DNA from: Burkholderia pseudomultivorans
GTDB taxonomy: Bacteria; Pseudomonadota; Gammaproteobacteria; Burkholderiales; Burkholderiaceae
Length of the DNA: 64,000 nt
Assembly: GCF_902499075.1 (NCBI RefSeq)
Contig: NZ_CABVPP010000005.1
Coordinates: forward strand, 124,001-188,000
Direction: 5' to 3'
The position numbers were made by a program, and so were the translations under genes. Shown here one piece after another: positions 56,492 through 64,000 of the stretch. The notes beneath the pieces are model-generated. The model was not told the DNA's origin. It did not search any database and saw only the letters and a program-made list of their open reading frames with translations. The stretch's first letter is position 1; every line of letters starts with the position of its first letter.

Positions 56492-57172
56492 ATGCTCCTC
56501 GCCAACCTCAGCCCACTTGCTGCTTCGCTGTTCAGTCTGCTCGCCATCGGCAGCCTGCTGCTGGCCTTCGTCATGCTCGGCTCGCGATGGCTTAAGGACT
56601 ATCTCCTCGCGTTTACCGCCGAATCGTGGCTGATTGCCGCGCTGTCGGGCGCGGTGGGCTATTACGGGAACTATCACGAGCTCTACCTCGTCGCGGTGCT
56701 GACGGCCTTTTTCCGCGGGATGGTGCTGCCGTACCTGATCTGGCGGATCATTGCGCGCCTGGCCGTCGAAAGGGAGTTGCACGTGATTTTGCAGCCGAGT
56801 TCATGCCTCGTGCTCGGTGCGCTGCTCGTACTCTTCGCTTTCGTCGTGTCGAATCATCTCGGCAATGCGCTCGGCCTCGGCGGCACGGTGGTGGTGCTGG
56901 CGCTGACCGTCATGCTGTCGATGAAGCTGATCGGTTTCCTGATGCTGGCTGTCCGGCAGGAGGCGATCAGCCAGGTACTCGGCCTGTTGATTCTCGAGAA
57001 CGGCATTTTTCTCGGATCGCAGATCCTGGTGCCAGGTATGCCGCTCCTGATCGAACTGGTGCTGCTGTTCGACTTGCTGGTGATCGTCGTGAGCTTCGGA
57101 GTGCTGGTTCGCTACCTCGTCGCGCACGTGGGCAGCACGAGCAGCCGTGAACTCAGACGTCTGGTGGGGTAA
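56492..57172 (+). CDS. Ehr complex membrane subunit, HyfE-like
   Basis: A 226-residue membrane protein with about 6-7 helices, similar to HyfE, which contains a NuoK-like half. LVLGALLVLFAFVVSNHLG and the NuoK-like ILENGIFLGSQILVPGMP with its membrane Glu are present. The ATG at 56492 follows AGGTGA; an in-frame GTG at 56480 overlaps the previous stop and is an alternative. The next gene begins 2 bases after the stop. Confidence 0.85.
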   Translation: MLLANLSPLAASLFSLLAIGSLLLAFVMLGSRWLKDYLLAFTAESWLIAALSGAVGYYGNYHELYLVAVLTAFFRGMVLPYLIWRIIARLAVERELHVILQPSSCLVLGALLVLFAFVVSNHLGNALGLGGTVVVLALTVMLSMKLIGFLMLAVRQEAISQVLGLLILENGIFLGSQILVPGMPLLIELVLLFDLLVIVVSFGVLVRYLVAHVGSTSSRELRRLVG

Positions 57173-57174
57173 TC

Positions 57175-58653
57175 ATGATTCCGTGCTGGCTCGTGGCCAT
57201 CGTCGTCGCACCGCTGCTGGCCGCCGTCATTGCCGTGGCGGGGCGCAGCGGCCGCGTGGCGGAGTATGCGAATCTCGCGGCCTCCGCCGTCTGCGTGACC
57301 GGCGCGCTGTGGCTCGTCGCGCATGTGGACGGGCCGCGCACGTTCGTCGCCGGCTATGTGATCCTCGACGCGCTCGCCGCGTGGACGCTCGTTTGCACGT
57401 GCGCGGTCTACTGCCTCGCGTCCATCTATGCGATCGGCTACATGCGCTTGCTGAAGGACGAGGTCGCGCGCTTGCCGGGCTTTTATGCGCTGTTCGCACT
57501 GTTCGCAACAACGATGATCTGCGGTCCGCTGATGAACAACGTCGGGGTCTACTGGATCGCGATCGAGTTGACGACCCTCGTCAGCACCTTTCTCGTCGGT
57601 TTTGAGCATGGGCAGGAAGCTATCGAGGCCGCATGGAAGTACATCATCGTCGTGTCGGCTGGCATCAGTCTGGCGTTGCTCGGCACGGTGCTTTTCTATT
57701 GGGCCGGCAGCCTCGTGCTCGGGCCGACCTACGACATGACGTGGTCAACCTTGCGAAACGCGGCGCCGCGGATGAATCCGGCGCTCACGCAAATGGCGTT
57801 CCTGCTCGTGCTGGTCGGATATGGCACGAAGGCCGGGCTCGCTCCGATGCATACCTGGTTGCCCGATGCTCATAGTGAAGGGCCCGCTCCCGTGTCCGCG
57901 ATGCTGTCCGGCGCACTGCTGAACACGGCGATGCTGGGTGTCGCGCGCTTCCTGACGGTGACCGATGCATCGGGATCCTCGCTGCTGCCGCGCGTCGTAC
58001 TGGTCGCGTTCGGCGTGTGCTCGCTGTTCGTCGCGGCGCTTTTCATCGTCAGACAACAAGGCATCAAGCGGCTGATGGCGTATTCGAGTGTCGAGCACAT
58101 GGGCGTGCTGGCGCTCGGGTTCGGGTTCGGCGGCCCGCTGGCGATCGCGGCGGTGCTCTATCACATGCTCAATCATTCGCTGAACAAGTCGCTGATGTTC
58201 TTCGGCGCCGGCAACATGATGCGCCTCTACGGCACGAAGAACATTGATGCGATTCGGGGCGTGTGGGTTCGCTTCCCGGTGACCGGCGCCCTGTGGTTAG
58301 CTGGCGCGGTGGCGATTACCGGTGCGCCGCCGTTCGGTTTGTTTCTGAGCGAAATGACGCTGATGCGCGCAGGTTTCGCGACATCGCACACATGGGCCGT
58401 CGTCGTCCTGCTCACGCTGTTGATCGTCATTTTCATCGGCTTCCTGAATCATTTTCGGTCGATGTATTTCGATACGCGGCTGCCCGAGAGCACGCCGATC
58501 GACAGCAATGGTTCAACCGCCGCGAGTGCGTGGATGACCGTGCCGATGTGGCTCGCGATTGTGCCCGTGTTCGTGTTCGGAATCTGGTGGCCCGACGCAC
58601 TGTGGCGGTTCTTTCAAACGGTCGCGGCCGATCTGGGCGGAGGCGTGCGATGA
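57175..58653 (+). CDS. Ehr complex antiporter-like subunit, HyfF/NuoN-like
   Basis: A 492-residue Mrp/NuoL-N-type ion-pumping subunit with about 14 helices. The pump residues are visible: the Glu of WIAIELTTLVS in helix 5, the Lys of GYGTKAGLAPMHTWLPDAHS in helix 7 and HMLNHSLNKSLMFFGAGN with the second Lys and His. These would couple redox or conformational change to H+ or Na+ movement. The stop overlaps the next start (ATGA). Confidence 0.9.
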   Translation: MIPCWLVAIVVAPLLAAVIAVAGRSGRVAEYANLAASAVCVTGALWLVAHVDGPRTFVAGYVILDALAAWTLVCTCAVYCLASIYAIGYMRLLKDEVARLPGFYALFALFATTMICGPLMNNVGVYWIAIELTTLVSTFLVGFEHGQEAIEAAWKYIIVVSAGISLALLGTVLFYWAGSLVLGPTYDMTWSTLRNAAPRMNPALTQMAFLLVLVGYGTKAGLAPMHTWLPDAHSEGPAPVSAMLSGALLNTAMLGVARFLTVTDASGSSLLPRVVLVAFGVCSLFVAALFIVRQQGIKRLMAYSSVEHMGVLALGFGFGGPLAIAAVLYHMLNHSLNKSLMFFGAGNMMRLYGTKNIDAIRGVWVRFPVTGALWLAGAVAITGAPPFGLFLSEMTLMRAGFATSHTWAVVVLLTLLIVIFIGFLNHFRSMYFDTRLPESTPIDSNGSTAASAWMTVPMWLAIVPVFVFGIWWPDALWRFFQTVAADLGGGVR

Positions 58654-60137
58654 AGAATTGCGAAACGATATCGCTGAAGCTCGACGAGCTGCAGCCGGCC
58701 GCGCAGCAGCTGCTCGCAAATGGCGGGAGAATGCAGGGCGTTTATGCATGGTATTCCGCGTCCGGGCGGGCCAGGCTTCGCTACGTGGCAACGCGCCCGG
58801 GATACGAGACCTGTCTGGGATGGTCGGTGGACGTCGGCGATGATCCCGTCCCGAGCCTGGCGGCGGTTTGCCCGCTGCTCGGCTGGCAGGAGCGCGAGAT
58901 CATGGAGATGAGCGGGATTGCTTTCTTCGGGCATCCCGAACCCGAGAGGCTCGTGACCGCCTGCTTGCCGGATGCCCCGACCGGGCCACTCGTGCCGGCC
59001 GACGCGTGTACGGGCGAGCTGGTCGCCGCACTATCCGCACCGTCGCTGCCGGCGGTGTCGGGCAAGCATGTTCAGCTCCTCCCGTTTGGGCCTGTTCGGG
59101 CCGATGTGCTCGAGTCCGCACAGTTCGTTTTCTACTATGTCGGCGAGGGGATTCTCTACTATCACCCCAATCTTTTTCTTAAGCATCGCGGGATGGAAAA
59201 GCAGTTCGAAGGGATGGAGTGCGGGGCTGCCACGCTGCTTGCCGAACGGGTGTCGGGAGTCGACAGCTTCGCTCAAGCGCTGGCTTACGTGCAAGCGGTG
59301 GAAGATGCGGCGCAATGCAGTGTTCCGAAACGAGCCGAGTGGTTCAGGGTCATCGCGGCTGAACTCGAACGTATTTACAACCATCTGCATTATCTCGGCC
59401 ACCTGTGTCATACGACGACGCTCAAGGTTGGCGAGTCGCAGGGAAAGCTGCTGGAAGAGCTAGCCAAGCAAATCAATGCACGAGCGTGCGGAAGCCGATT
59501 TCTGCGAAATGTGCTCTGGCCAGGCGGGATTCGGCGCGAGCTCGACATCTATGCGGTGGCGAAAGGGGTTTCGTGCTTGAAACCGCAAATCGAAACCTAT
59601 ATTGGCCTGATCGAACGGACGACGAGCCATCTGGATCGATTGATCTCGACCGCTCCGCTCAGTCAGCAGCTCGCATTTGACCAGGGGGCGACGGGCCCGG
59701 TCGAGCGCGCGTCCGGTGTCGATCGGGATTTGCGGCGCGATCACCCCTATGCGATGTACCGCACGCTTCGGCCGGCCGTTGCGCTTGAAGCAGGCGGTGA
59801 TGCTTGCGCGCGGATGCGCGTGCGTATCGCCGAACTGCGCGCAAGCATCGACCTTGTCGAACGCGCGATCGACGGCGTGGCGCCTGACGGCCCGATTCTC
59901 GCAGCGTGTCCGGTGCCGGCCGCGGGAGAAGGACTGGGGTGGGCCGAGTCGTCTCGCGGGACGGTCATGTATGCCGTGCATTTCGACGACGCTGGATGTC
60001 TTGCACGCGTGAAGATCAAGTCGCCGTCGTTCGCCAACTGGCGCGTGTTTCAGTCGACGGTGTACGACAGCAACATGATGGACTATGCGATCAACGAGGC
60101 AAGCTTCGGGCTCACGATCGCGGGATGTGCGCGCTAG
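58650..60137 (+). CDS. Ehr complex large subunit, HyfG/NuoCD-like, without nickel-site cysteines
   Basis: A 495-residue fusion of a NuoC-like domain (about 1-130) and a NuoD/hydrogenase large-subunit-like domain (about 135-495). In group 4 NiFe hydrogenases the nickel is held by RxCGxC and a C-terminal DPCxxC. Here these read R-V-S202-G-V-D205 and SFGLTIAGCAR (485-495), so all four Cys ligands are lost. The fold landmarks around them (FEGMECGAATLLAERVSG, ERIYNHLHYLGHLCHTT) are conserved. The protein therefore cannot be a hydrogenase and belongs to the hydrogenase-related Ehr group, whose substrate is unknown. Confidence 0.9.
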   Translation: MKNCETISLKLDELQPAAQQLLANGGRMQGVYAWYSASGRARLRYVATRPGYETCLGWSVDVGDDPVPSLAAVCPLLGWQEREIMEMSGIAFFGHPEPERLVTACLPDAPTGPLVPADACTGELVAALSAPSLPAVSGKHVQLLPFGPVRADVLESAQFVFYYVGEGILYYHPNLFLKHRGMEKQFEGMECGAATLLAERVSGVDSFAQALAYVQAVEDAAQCSVPKRAEWFRVIAAELERIYNHLHYLGHLCHTTTLKVGESQGKLLEELAKQINARACGSRFLRNVLWPGGIRRELDIYAVAKGVSCLKPQIETYIGLIERTTSHLDRLISTAPLSQQLAFDQGATGPVERASGVDRDLRRDHPYAMYRTLRPAVALEAGGDACARMRVRIAELRASIDLVERAIDGVAPDGPILAACPVPAAGEGLGWAESSRGTVMYAVHFDDAGCLARVKIKSPSFANWRVFQSTVYDSNMMDYAINEASFGLTIAGCAR

Positions 60138-60167
60138 CGCCGCTGAGGAACGGGAGGCTTGAACGCC

Positions 60168-60980
60168 ATGTCGCTCTGGACCTGGTTCGGGTTGAAGGAA
60201 GGCCGTGCGAGCACCGGCTGGCCGTTGACGGACGATGCGGATGGCCAGCAGGGTGTGCTTGGGATGCCGCGTTTCGATCCGGCGAAGTGCGAGCCGGGGT
60301 GCGACGCGTGCGCGCGCGTTTGCGACACACACGCAATCGCATTCATGCCGTCGCGGGACGGCCATGCGGCCCCCCCTGTCGTCGACTGGGGGCGCTGCAT
60401 CGTGTGCCAGCGTTGCACGGAAGCGTGTCCGACCGGCGCTTTCAAGCCGTCGGAAGACTGGGCCGTTGCCGTGCACGAGCGCGCGGACTTGATGTGGGAC
60501 GCCGCGATGAGCGAGCGCATCGTCAGGGAAGTGACCGACGGCACGCGGCGTGCGTTCGGTCGAAGCCTGCACGTCCGCCACGTGGATGCCGGATCGTGCA
60601 ACGGGTGCGAATCGGAATTGCAGGCGCTCAACAATCCGTTCTACAACCTGCATCGGCTCGGCATCTTCTTCACGCCTTCGCCGCGGTTCGCGGACGTGCT
60701 GCTGGTTACCGGGCCGGTCACGAAAGCGATGCGTCAGCCATTGCTGGAGACATGGGACGCGATGCCGTCGCCGCGCTGGGTCGTCGCGACGGGCACCTGC
60801 GCTGTATCTGGCGGGATGACCGGCGGGAACTACGCGTGCGAAACCGGGCTCGACGGCGTATTGCCTGTCGATATTTATCTGCCCGGCTGTCCGCCGAATC
60901 CCGCGGCGCTGCTGCATGCGCTGCTGATGCTCGTCGGACGAAGCAGGCAACGGATGAGGGGAGGCGAAATTGAACGCTAA
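60168..60980 (+). CDS. Ehr complex iron-sulphur subunit, ferredoxin-NuoB fusion
   Basis: A 270-residue protein. The N-terminal half has two [4Fe-4S] ferredoxin motifs, CEPGCDACARVC and CIVCQRCTEACP (HyfH/NuoI-like). The C-terminal half is NuoB/HyfI-like with CNGCESELQALNNPFYN, GTCAVSGG and LPGCPPNP, the four Cys of the proximal (N2-type) cluster. So electron transfer parts are intact even though the nickel site is gone. In E. coli hydrogenases 3 and 4 these are two separate proteins. The start ATG at 60168 follows GGGAGG. Confidence 0.88.
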   Translation: MSLWTWFGLKEGRASTGWPLTDDADGQQGVLGMPRFDPAKCEPGCDACARVCDTHAIAFMPSRDGHAAPPVVDWGRCIVCQRCTEACPTGAFKPSEDWAVAVHERADLMWDAAMSERIVREVTDGTRRAFGRSLHVRHVDAGSCNGCESELQALNNPFYNLHRLGIFFTPSPRFADVLLVTGPVTKAMRQPLLETWDAMPSPRWVVATGTCAVSGGMTGGNYACETGLDGVLPVDIYLPGCPPNPAALLHALLMLVGRSRQRMRGGEIER

Positions 60981-62964
60981 CGTGCTGTTCGGCCTTGCCG
61001 TCGCCGCCTGGGTACTCGCTGCGCTTCTCGCGCCCGCGCAGGCATGGCTCGGCGGCGTGCGCGTTCTGCTCGGGGCGGGGTGCGCGCTCGGCATACTGGC
61101 CTGTCTCGTGGCGCTGCCGTATGGAACTGCGCCCGTGCCGCTCGACGTGGCGCTCGCCGGACAACCGGTGAGCTTTGCGATGGAACCAGCGGGTGTGTGG
61201 TTACTGGGCTTTGGCCTGGTGCCGGCGATGTTCGCCTGTTGGGTTGGTTCGCCGCTCGGCGCCCGGTCGGGGCGCTGGCACGCGGGCGCCGCATTCAGTC
61301 TGCTCGGTGCGTTAGGCGTTGTTGGTATGCAGGACGGCATCGCGTTGCTCGTCGCATGGGAAACGATGAGCCTGGGCGGTGCGTTGATGCTCACGGGAGA
61401 GCGGGCGGAGCAGGACGGTGGTCGGTCGTTGTTGCTGATGCTCGCGTTGCTCGAGGTGGGCGCAGTCGCACTGATGTTCGCGATCATCGTGCTCGGCCAC
61501 GCGGCGGGCGGTATCGGCTACGACGGCTTCATCGCGCACGGCCGCGTGTCGGGCAAGGTCGTCTCGTGGTTCGCGGGCGTGGCGTTGCTGATCGGCTTCG
61601 GCGCGAAGCTCGGCCTCGTACCGTTTTACGAATGGTTCCCGCGGGCCTATTCATCGGGCAGCGGCGCGACAGGCGCGCTGTTCTCCGGCGTGGTGCTGAA
61701 TGCCGCGTATTTCGCACTGAGCCGATCGTGGAACGGTTGGCTGGACGTCGGCGTTGACGGCGGAGCGGCTTTCGGGCTCGGCGTGATCGCGATCGCCGTC
61801 GGCGTGGCCAGTTCGATACTGGCCGTTCTCTTCGCGTTTCAGCAGGACGACTGGCGCGCGCTGCTCAGCTACTCGTCGGCGGAAAATGCGTCGGTTGCCG
61901 TCGTGATGCTCGGCGTCACGCAGCTCTTTCGCGCTGACGGCCTCCCGGCGCTGGCTGGCCTGGCATGGACGGTCGCGCTGCTCCACCTGGCTGGCCACGC
62001 GCTCGCGAAAGGCGCGCTGTTTCTGGCGGCGGACGGTGTGTTCGCCGCATCCGGCAACTTCGACATCGTATCGCGCGGATGGCTGCGCAGAAGCGGCTTT
62101 CTGCTGGGCGTCGGCGCGCTGTTTGCCGCGATGAGCCTCGCATCGGTGCCGCCGCAGGCCGGTTTCGTCAGCGAGTGGTACGTATTCCAGTCGGTGTTTC
62201 AGGGGTTCCACCTGTCGTCATTCATCGGCCGGCTGGTGCTCGTGCTGGCCGGCGCCGGGCTCGCGCTGGCCGCGGCGGTTGCGTTGGCAACCTTCGTCAA
62301 GGTATTCGGCCTGGGATTACTCGGACCGCCGGACGACGAGGTCGGGCCACGCGTGCCGAGGGCATGCGCCGTGTCAGTGGGCATCCTTGGGATGTGCGTG
62401 CTGGCCGTCGCCGTCGGCGCGCCGCTATGGCTGAACGCGCTCGCCAGCGGGGCGCGCGCTCTGTTCGATTCGAATGCGCCGCAGGCGATGGTATCCGGCT
62501 GGCTGCTCGTGCCGCTGACGGACACGTTCGCATTCATTTCGCCGTCGAAGCTGATCATCGTGATGCCGTTGCTGTCGCTGCTGCCGATCGCGCTGCTGTG
62601 GTTCACGAAGCATGTGGAAACCCGCCGGGCGCCGGTCTGGTTCGGCGGGATGACGCCGAGCCCGCGCGATGCGATGACGACGGCACTGACGTTTTCCAAT
62701 GCGATGCGCACGTTCTACAGCTTCGTGTACCAGCCGACCGTGATGACGACGCGCGAGCACGAACAGCGAGAATATTTCATCAAGCGGTTGGTGTTCTCCG
62801 CGGGCGTCACCGACCTGTTCGAGCGCCATCTGTTCGATCCGGCGATTCGCGCCGTCAGCTACTGCGCGGAAAAGCTCCGGACGCTGCAATCGGGCAATCT
62901 CAACTTCTATCTGGCGCTGATCGGCGCATTGCTAGTTGCGATCCTTCTGCTAACACTCGTCTAG
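60970..62964 (+). CDS. Ehr complex antiporter-like subunit, HyfB/NuoL-like
   Basis: A 664-residue membrane protein with about 16 helices, matching HyfB (about 670). It has LLVAWETMSLGGALML (helix 5 Glu), GFGAKLGLVPFYEWFPRAYSS (helix 7 Lys), LLHLAGHALAKGALFLAADG and a long C-terminal extension with an amphipathic region and a last helix. The start is TTG at 60970 with GGGGAGG upstream, overlapping the previous gene by 11 bases. With the HyfF-like protein it makes two pump modules; the third one of E. coli Hyf (HyfD) is missing. It overlaps the convergent Cys-rich gene by 15 bases at the 3' end. Confidence 0.9.
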   Translation: MNANVLFGLAVAAWVLAALLAPAQAWLGGVRVLLGAGCALGILACLVALPYGTAPVPLDVALAGQPVSFAMEPAGVWLLGFGLVPAMFACWVGSPLGARSGRWHAGAAFSLLGALGVVGMQDGIALLVAWETMSLGGALMLTGERAEQDGGRSLLLMLALLEVGAVALMFAIIVLGHAAGGIGYDGFIAHGRVSGKVVSWFAGVALLIGFGAKLGLVPFYEWFPRAYSSGSGATGALFSGVVLNAAYFALSRSWNGWLDVGVDGGAAFGLGVIAIAVGVASSILAVLFAFQQDDWRALLSYSSAENASVAVVMLGVTQLFRADGLPALAGLAWTVALLHLAGHALAKGALFLAADGVFAASGNFDIVSRGWLRRSGFLLGVGALFAAMSLASVPPQAGFVSEWYVFQSVFQGFHLSSFIGRLVLVLAGAGLALAAAVALATFVKVFGLGLLGPPDDEVGPRVPRACAVSVGILGMCVLAVAVGAPLWLNALASGARALFDSNAPQAMVSGWLLVPLTDTFAFISPSKLIIVMPLLSLLPIALLWFTKHVETRRAPVWFGGMTPSPRDAMTTALTFSNAMRTFYSFVYQPTVMTTREHEQREYFIKRLVFSAGVTDLFERHLFDPAIRAVSYCAEKLRTLQSGNLNFYLALIGALLVAILLLTLV

Positions 62965-63999
62965 CGCCTGCTGGCTCGCTCCGCATTCGCCGGTTTCGCG
63001 GTCGCGACGAAGCATGTTGCCGAGCGCGCGGCGCAATCGTTGCTCGATGTGAGGCTCCGACGCATATATGAAGGCCTCGGCGAAATGCTTGAGGCAGACG
63101 CCTTCGACGGCACGGGCCAGCGCGTCGTCATACTCCGCGCGCGACACGTTGCGAATCAGGCGCGCGACACTCTTGCGCGCGGCGATTTCTTCCGCATCGC
63201 ATCCCGGGCAGCTTTCGCGCGGCTGGGTTTCGTTACCTTGCACGGGGTCGTGTTCGGGCCGGGTGTCATGACGCGGGTCGAACCAGCGCGCGTGCTTTCG
63301 TCGTCGGCGTCTGGGCGAAAGCGGTGCGGTCGGGGTGGTCATCGGTCGGCCAGGCAGCGCGGCCTCGAAATAGCGGGCGAGCGCGGCGTGCTGAAGATCG
63401 GAGTCCGGTTGGCGTATGCACAGCAGGAGGTGCCGGTGGCAAGTCGGCAGCGCGATCCAGCCGGGTTGCCGGAGGCGAACGTTGTCGATCGCGGTGCCGA
63501 GCCATCGGCGTTGAGCGATGGCGACGTCCTCGCATATCGGGCAGTCACAGTGCGCGGCCGGCAAATTCACGCCGTTGTTGAATGCGAACGGATAGAGACG
63601 CCGACATACCTGTGTTATGCGATCGTCGTGAGAAGCGCATGGACGATCGATCTCGCCCAGCACGGCGAGGGAGCGGGCGCGCAGCAGGCGTTTCGTCCGC
63701 ACGAGCAATTTGGGCTCGATGCGCTGCATCAGCGATTGCAGGTGGACGAAACACATCGGCGGCGGTGAGAACGGCTTCTGCTGTTCGAGCTCGCGCTGCA
63801 CCCTTGCCAGTACCCGCCCTTCTACGCGACGGACATACGTGCAAGCCGGGCAGCGGCCGCGCGCGCCGAACACGATATCCTGCATCAGTTCGTCCTGAAG
63901 CGCGGTTCGATCGAGCAGGTCGCACAAATGGCGCTCCGCGTCGCGTATCGAGTCACGCACCGTGTCGGACGTTTGCCCGCGCAGCGTGGCAGCCCGCGC
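62950..63999 (-). CDS. Cys/His-rich protein with repeated CPxC modules, N terminus beyond window
   Basis: The frame is open to the right edge, so the true start may lie outside; GTG at 63960 is the last visible start, giving 336 residues. Cys/His pairs recur: CPACTYVRR, CFVH, CDCPICEDVA, CHRH, CPGC and CLKH, which suggests three zinc modules of the same type as in the protein at 52358. A basic linker RRRRRKHARW lies about residue 240. It is convergent with, and overlaps, the last Ehr gene. Function unknown; its partial paralogy with the riboswitch d gene suggests a link to the same fluoride system. Confidence 0.7.
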   Translation of the reverse strand, partial: ARAATLRGQTSDTVRDSIRDAERHLCDLLDRTALQDELMQDIVFGARGRCPACTYVRRVEGRVLARVQRELEQQKPFSPPPMCFVHLQSLMQRIEPKLLVRTKRLLRARSLAVLGEIDRPCASHDDRITQVCRRLYPFAFNNGVNLPAAHCDCPICEDVAIAQRRWLGTAIDNVRLRQPGWIALPTCHRHLLLCIRQPDSDLQHAALARYFEAALPGRPMTTPTAPLSPRRRRRKHARWFDPRHDTRPEHDPVQGNETQPRESCPGCDAEEIAARKSVARLIRNVSRAEYDDALARAVEGVCLKHFAEAFIYASEPHIEQRLRRALGNMLRRDRETGECGASQQALDEC

Positions 64000-64000
64000 C

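Noticed and set aside
58650-62964. Interpretation of the membrane complex as a true hydrogenase 4 or formate hydrogenlyase
   Set aside because: The large subunit lacks all four Ni-ligand cysteines, and no formate dehydrogenase or maturation genes are present.

Overview
The window is high-GC DNA (mostly above 65% by eye), dense in genes and rich in accessory catabolic functions. A benzoate/catechol ortho-cleavage cluster, many GntR, LysR and MFS genes and the overall style point to a Burkholderia-like betaproteobacterium, probably a secondary replicon or accessory chromosome. This is inferred from gene content only; no rRNA or tRNA is present to confirm it.

Region 1 (1-8.8 kb) is a catabolic cluster: diaminopropionate ammonia-lyase, an M20 amidohydrolase, a GntR/FCD regulator divergent from an MFS transporter, an arylmalonate-decarboxylase-like enzyme, a D-hydantoinase and two translationally coupled exported serine hydrolases. 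Region 2 (8.8-16.9 kb) has a class III aminotransferase, a GNAT acetyltransferase, a glycine-zipper lipoprotein, two tandem cytosine-deaminase-like amidohydrolases, a SnoaL-like secreted protein and a LysR regulator. Region 3 (17-27 kb) starts with a decayed AbiEii-type toxin locus beside a strong palindrome. It continues with an orphan amino-acid binding protein, a PhyH dioxygenase, a HutC-type regulator, an SDR, YceH, DAHP synthase, a PRC-barrel protein and an Na+/alanine symporter. Region 4 (27.6-37 kb) is a complete catBCA-benABCD-benK cluster with a CatR/BenM-like regulator and a matching ATAC-N7-GTAT site upstream of catB. Together these genes take benzoate through catechol and muconate to 3-oxoadipate enol-lactone. 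Region 5 (37-41.4 kb) holds a flavohaemoglobin, an MgtC-like protein, a CBS protein, small proteins and an SDR gene that is cut off before its catalytic Tyr/Lys.

Region 6 (about 41.4 kb to the right edge) is the striking part. It looks like a horizontally acquired island, lower in GC at its left end. Within about 14 kb it carries six copies of the crcB-motif fluoride riboswitch, four on the plus strand and two on the minus strand. Each heads a gene or operon: (a) enolase 1; (b) DUF190, pyrophosphatase 1, enolase 2 and a Nudix hydrolase; (c) two coupled MutS-like ATPases; (d) a Cys-rich protein and a dynamin-like GTPase; (e) a HAD protein and a divergent pyrophosphatase 2; (f) a six-gene membrane complex related to hydrogenase 4 and complex I, whose large subunit has lost all four nickel-binding cysteines (Ehr type). 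Enolase and family I pyrophosphatase are classic fluoride-inhibited enzymes, so the first layer of the island is readily explained as fluoride-tolerant or extra-dose replacements. The MutS-like pair, the dynamin/Cys-rich pair and above all the Ehr complex are candidate parts of an uncharacterised fluoride-stress system. No crcB or CLC-F fluoride exporter is visible in the window. A second Cys-rich protein runs off the right edge, so the island probably continues.
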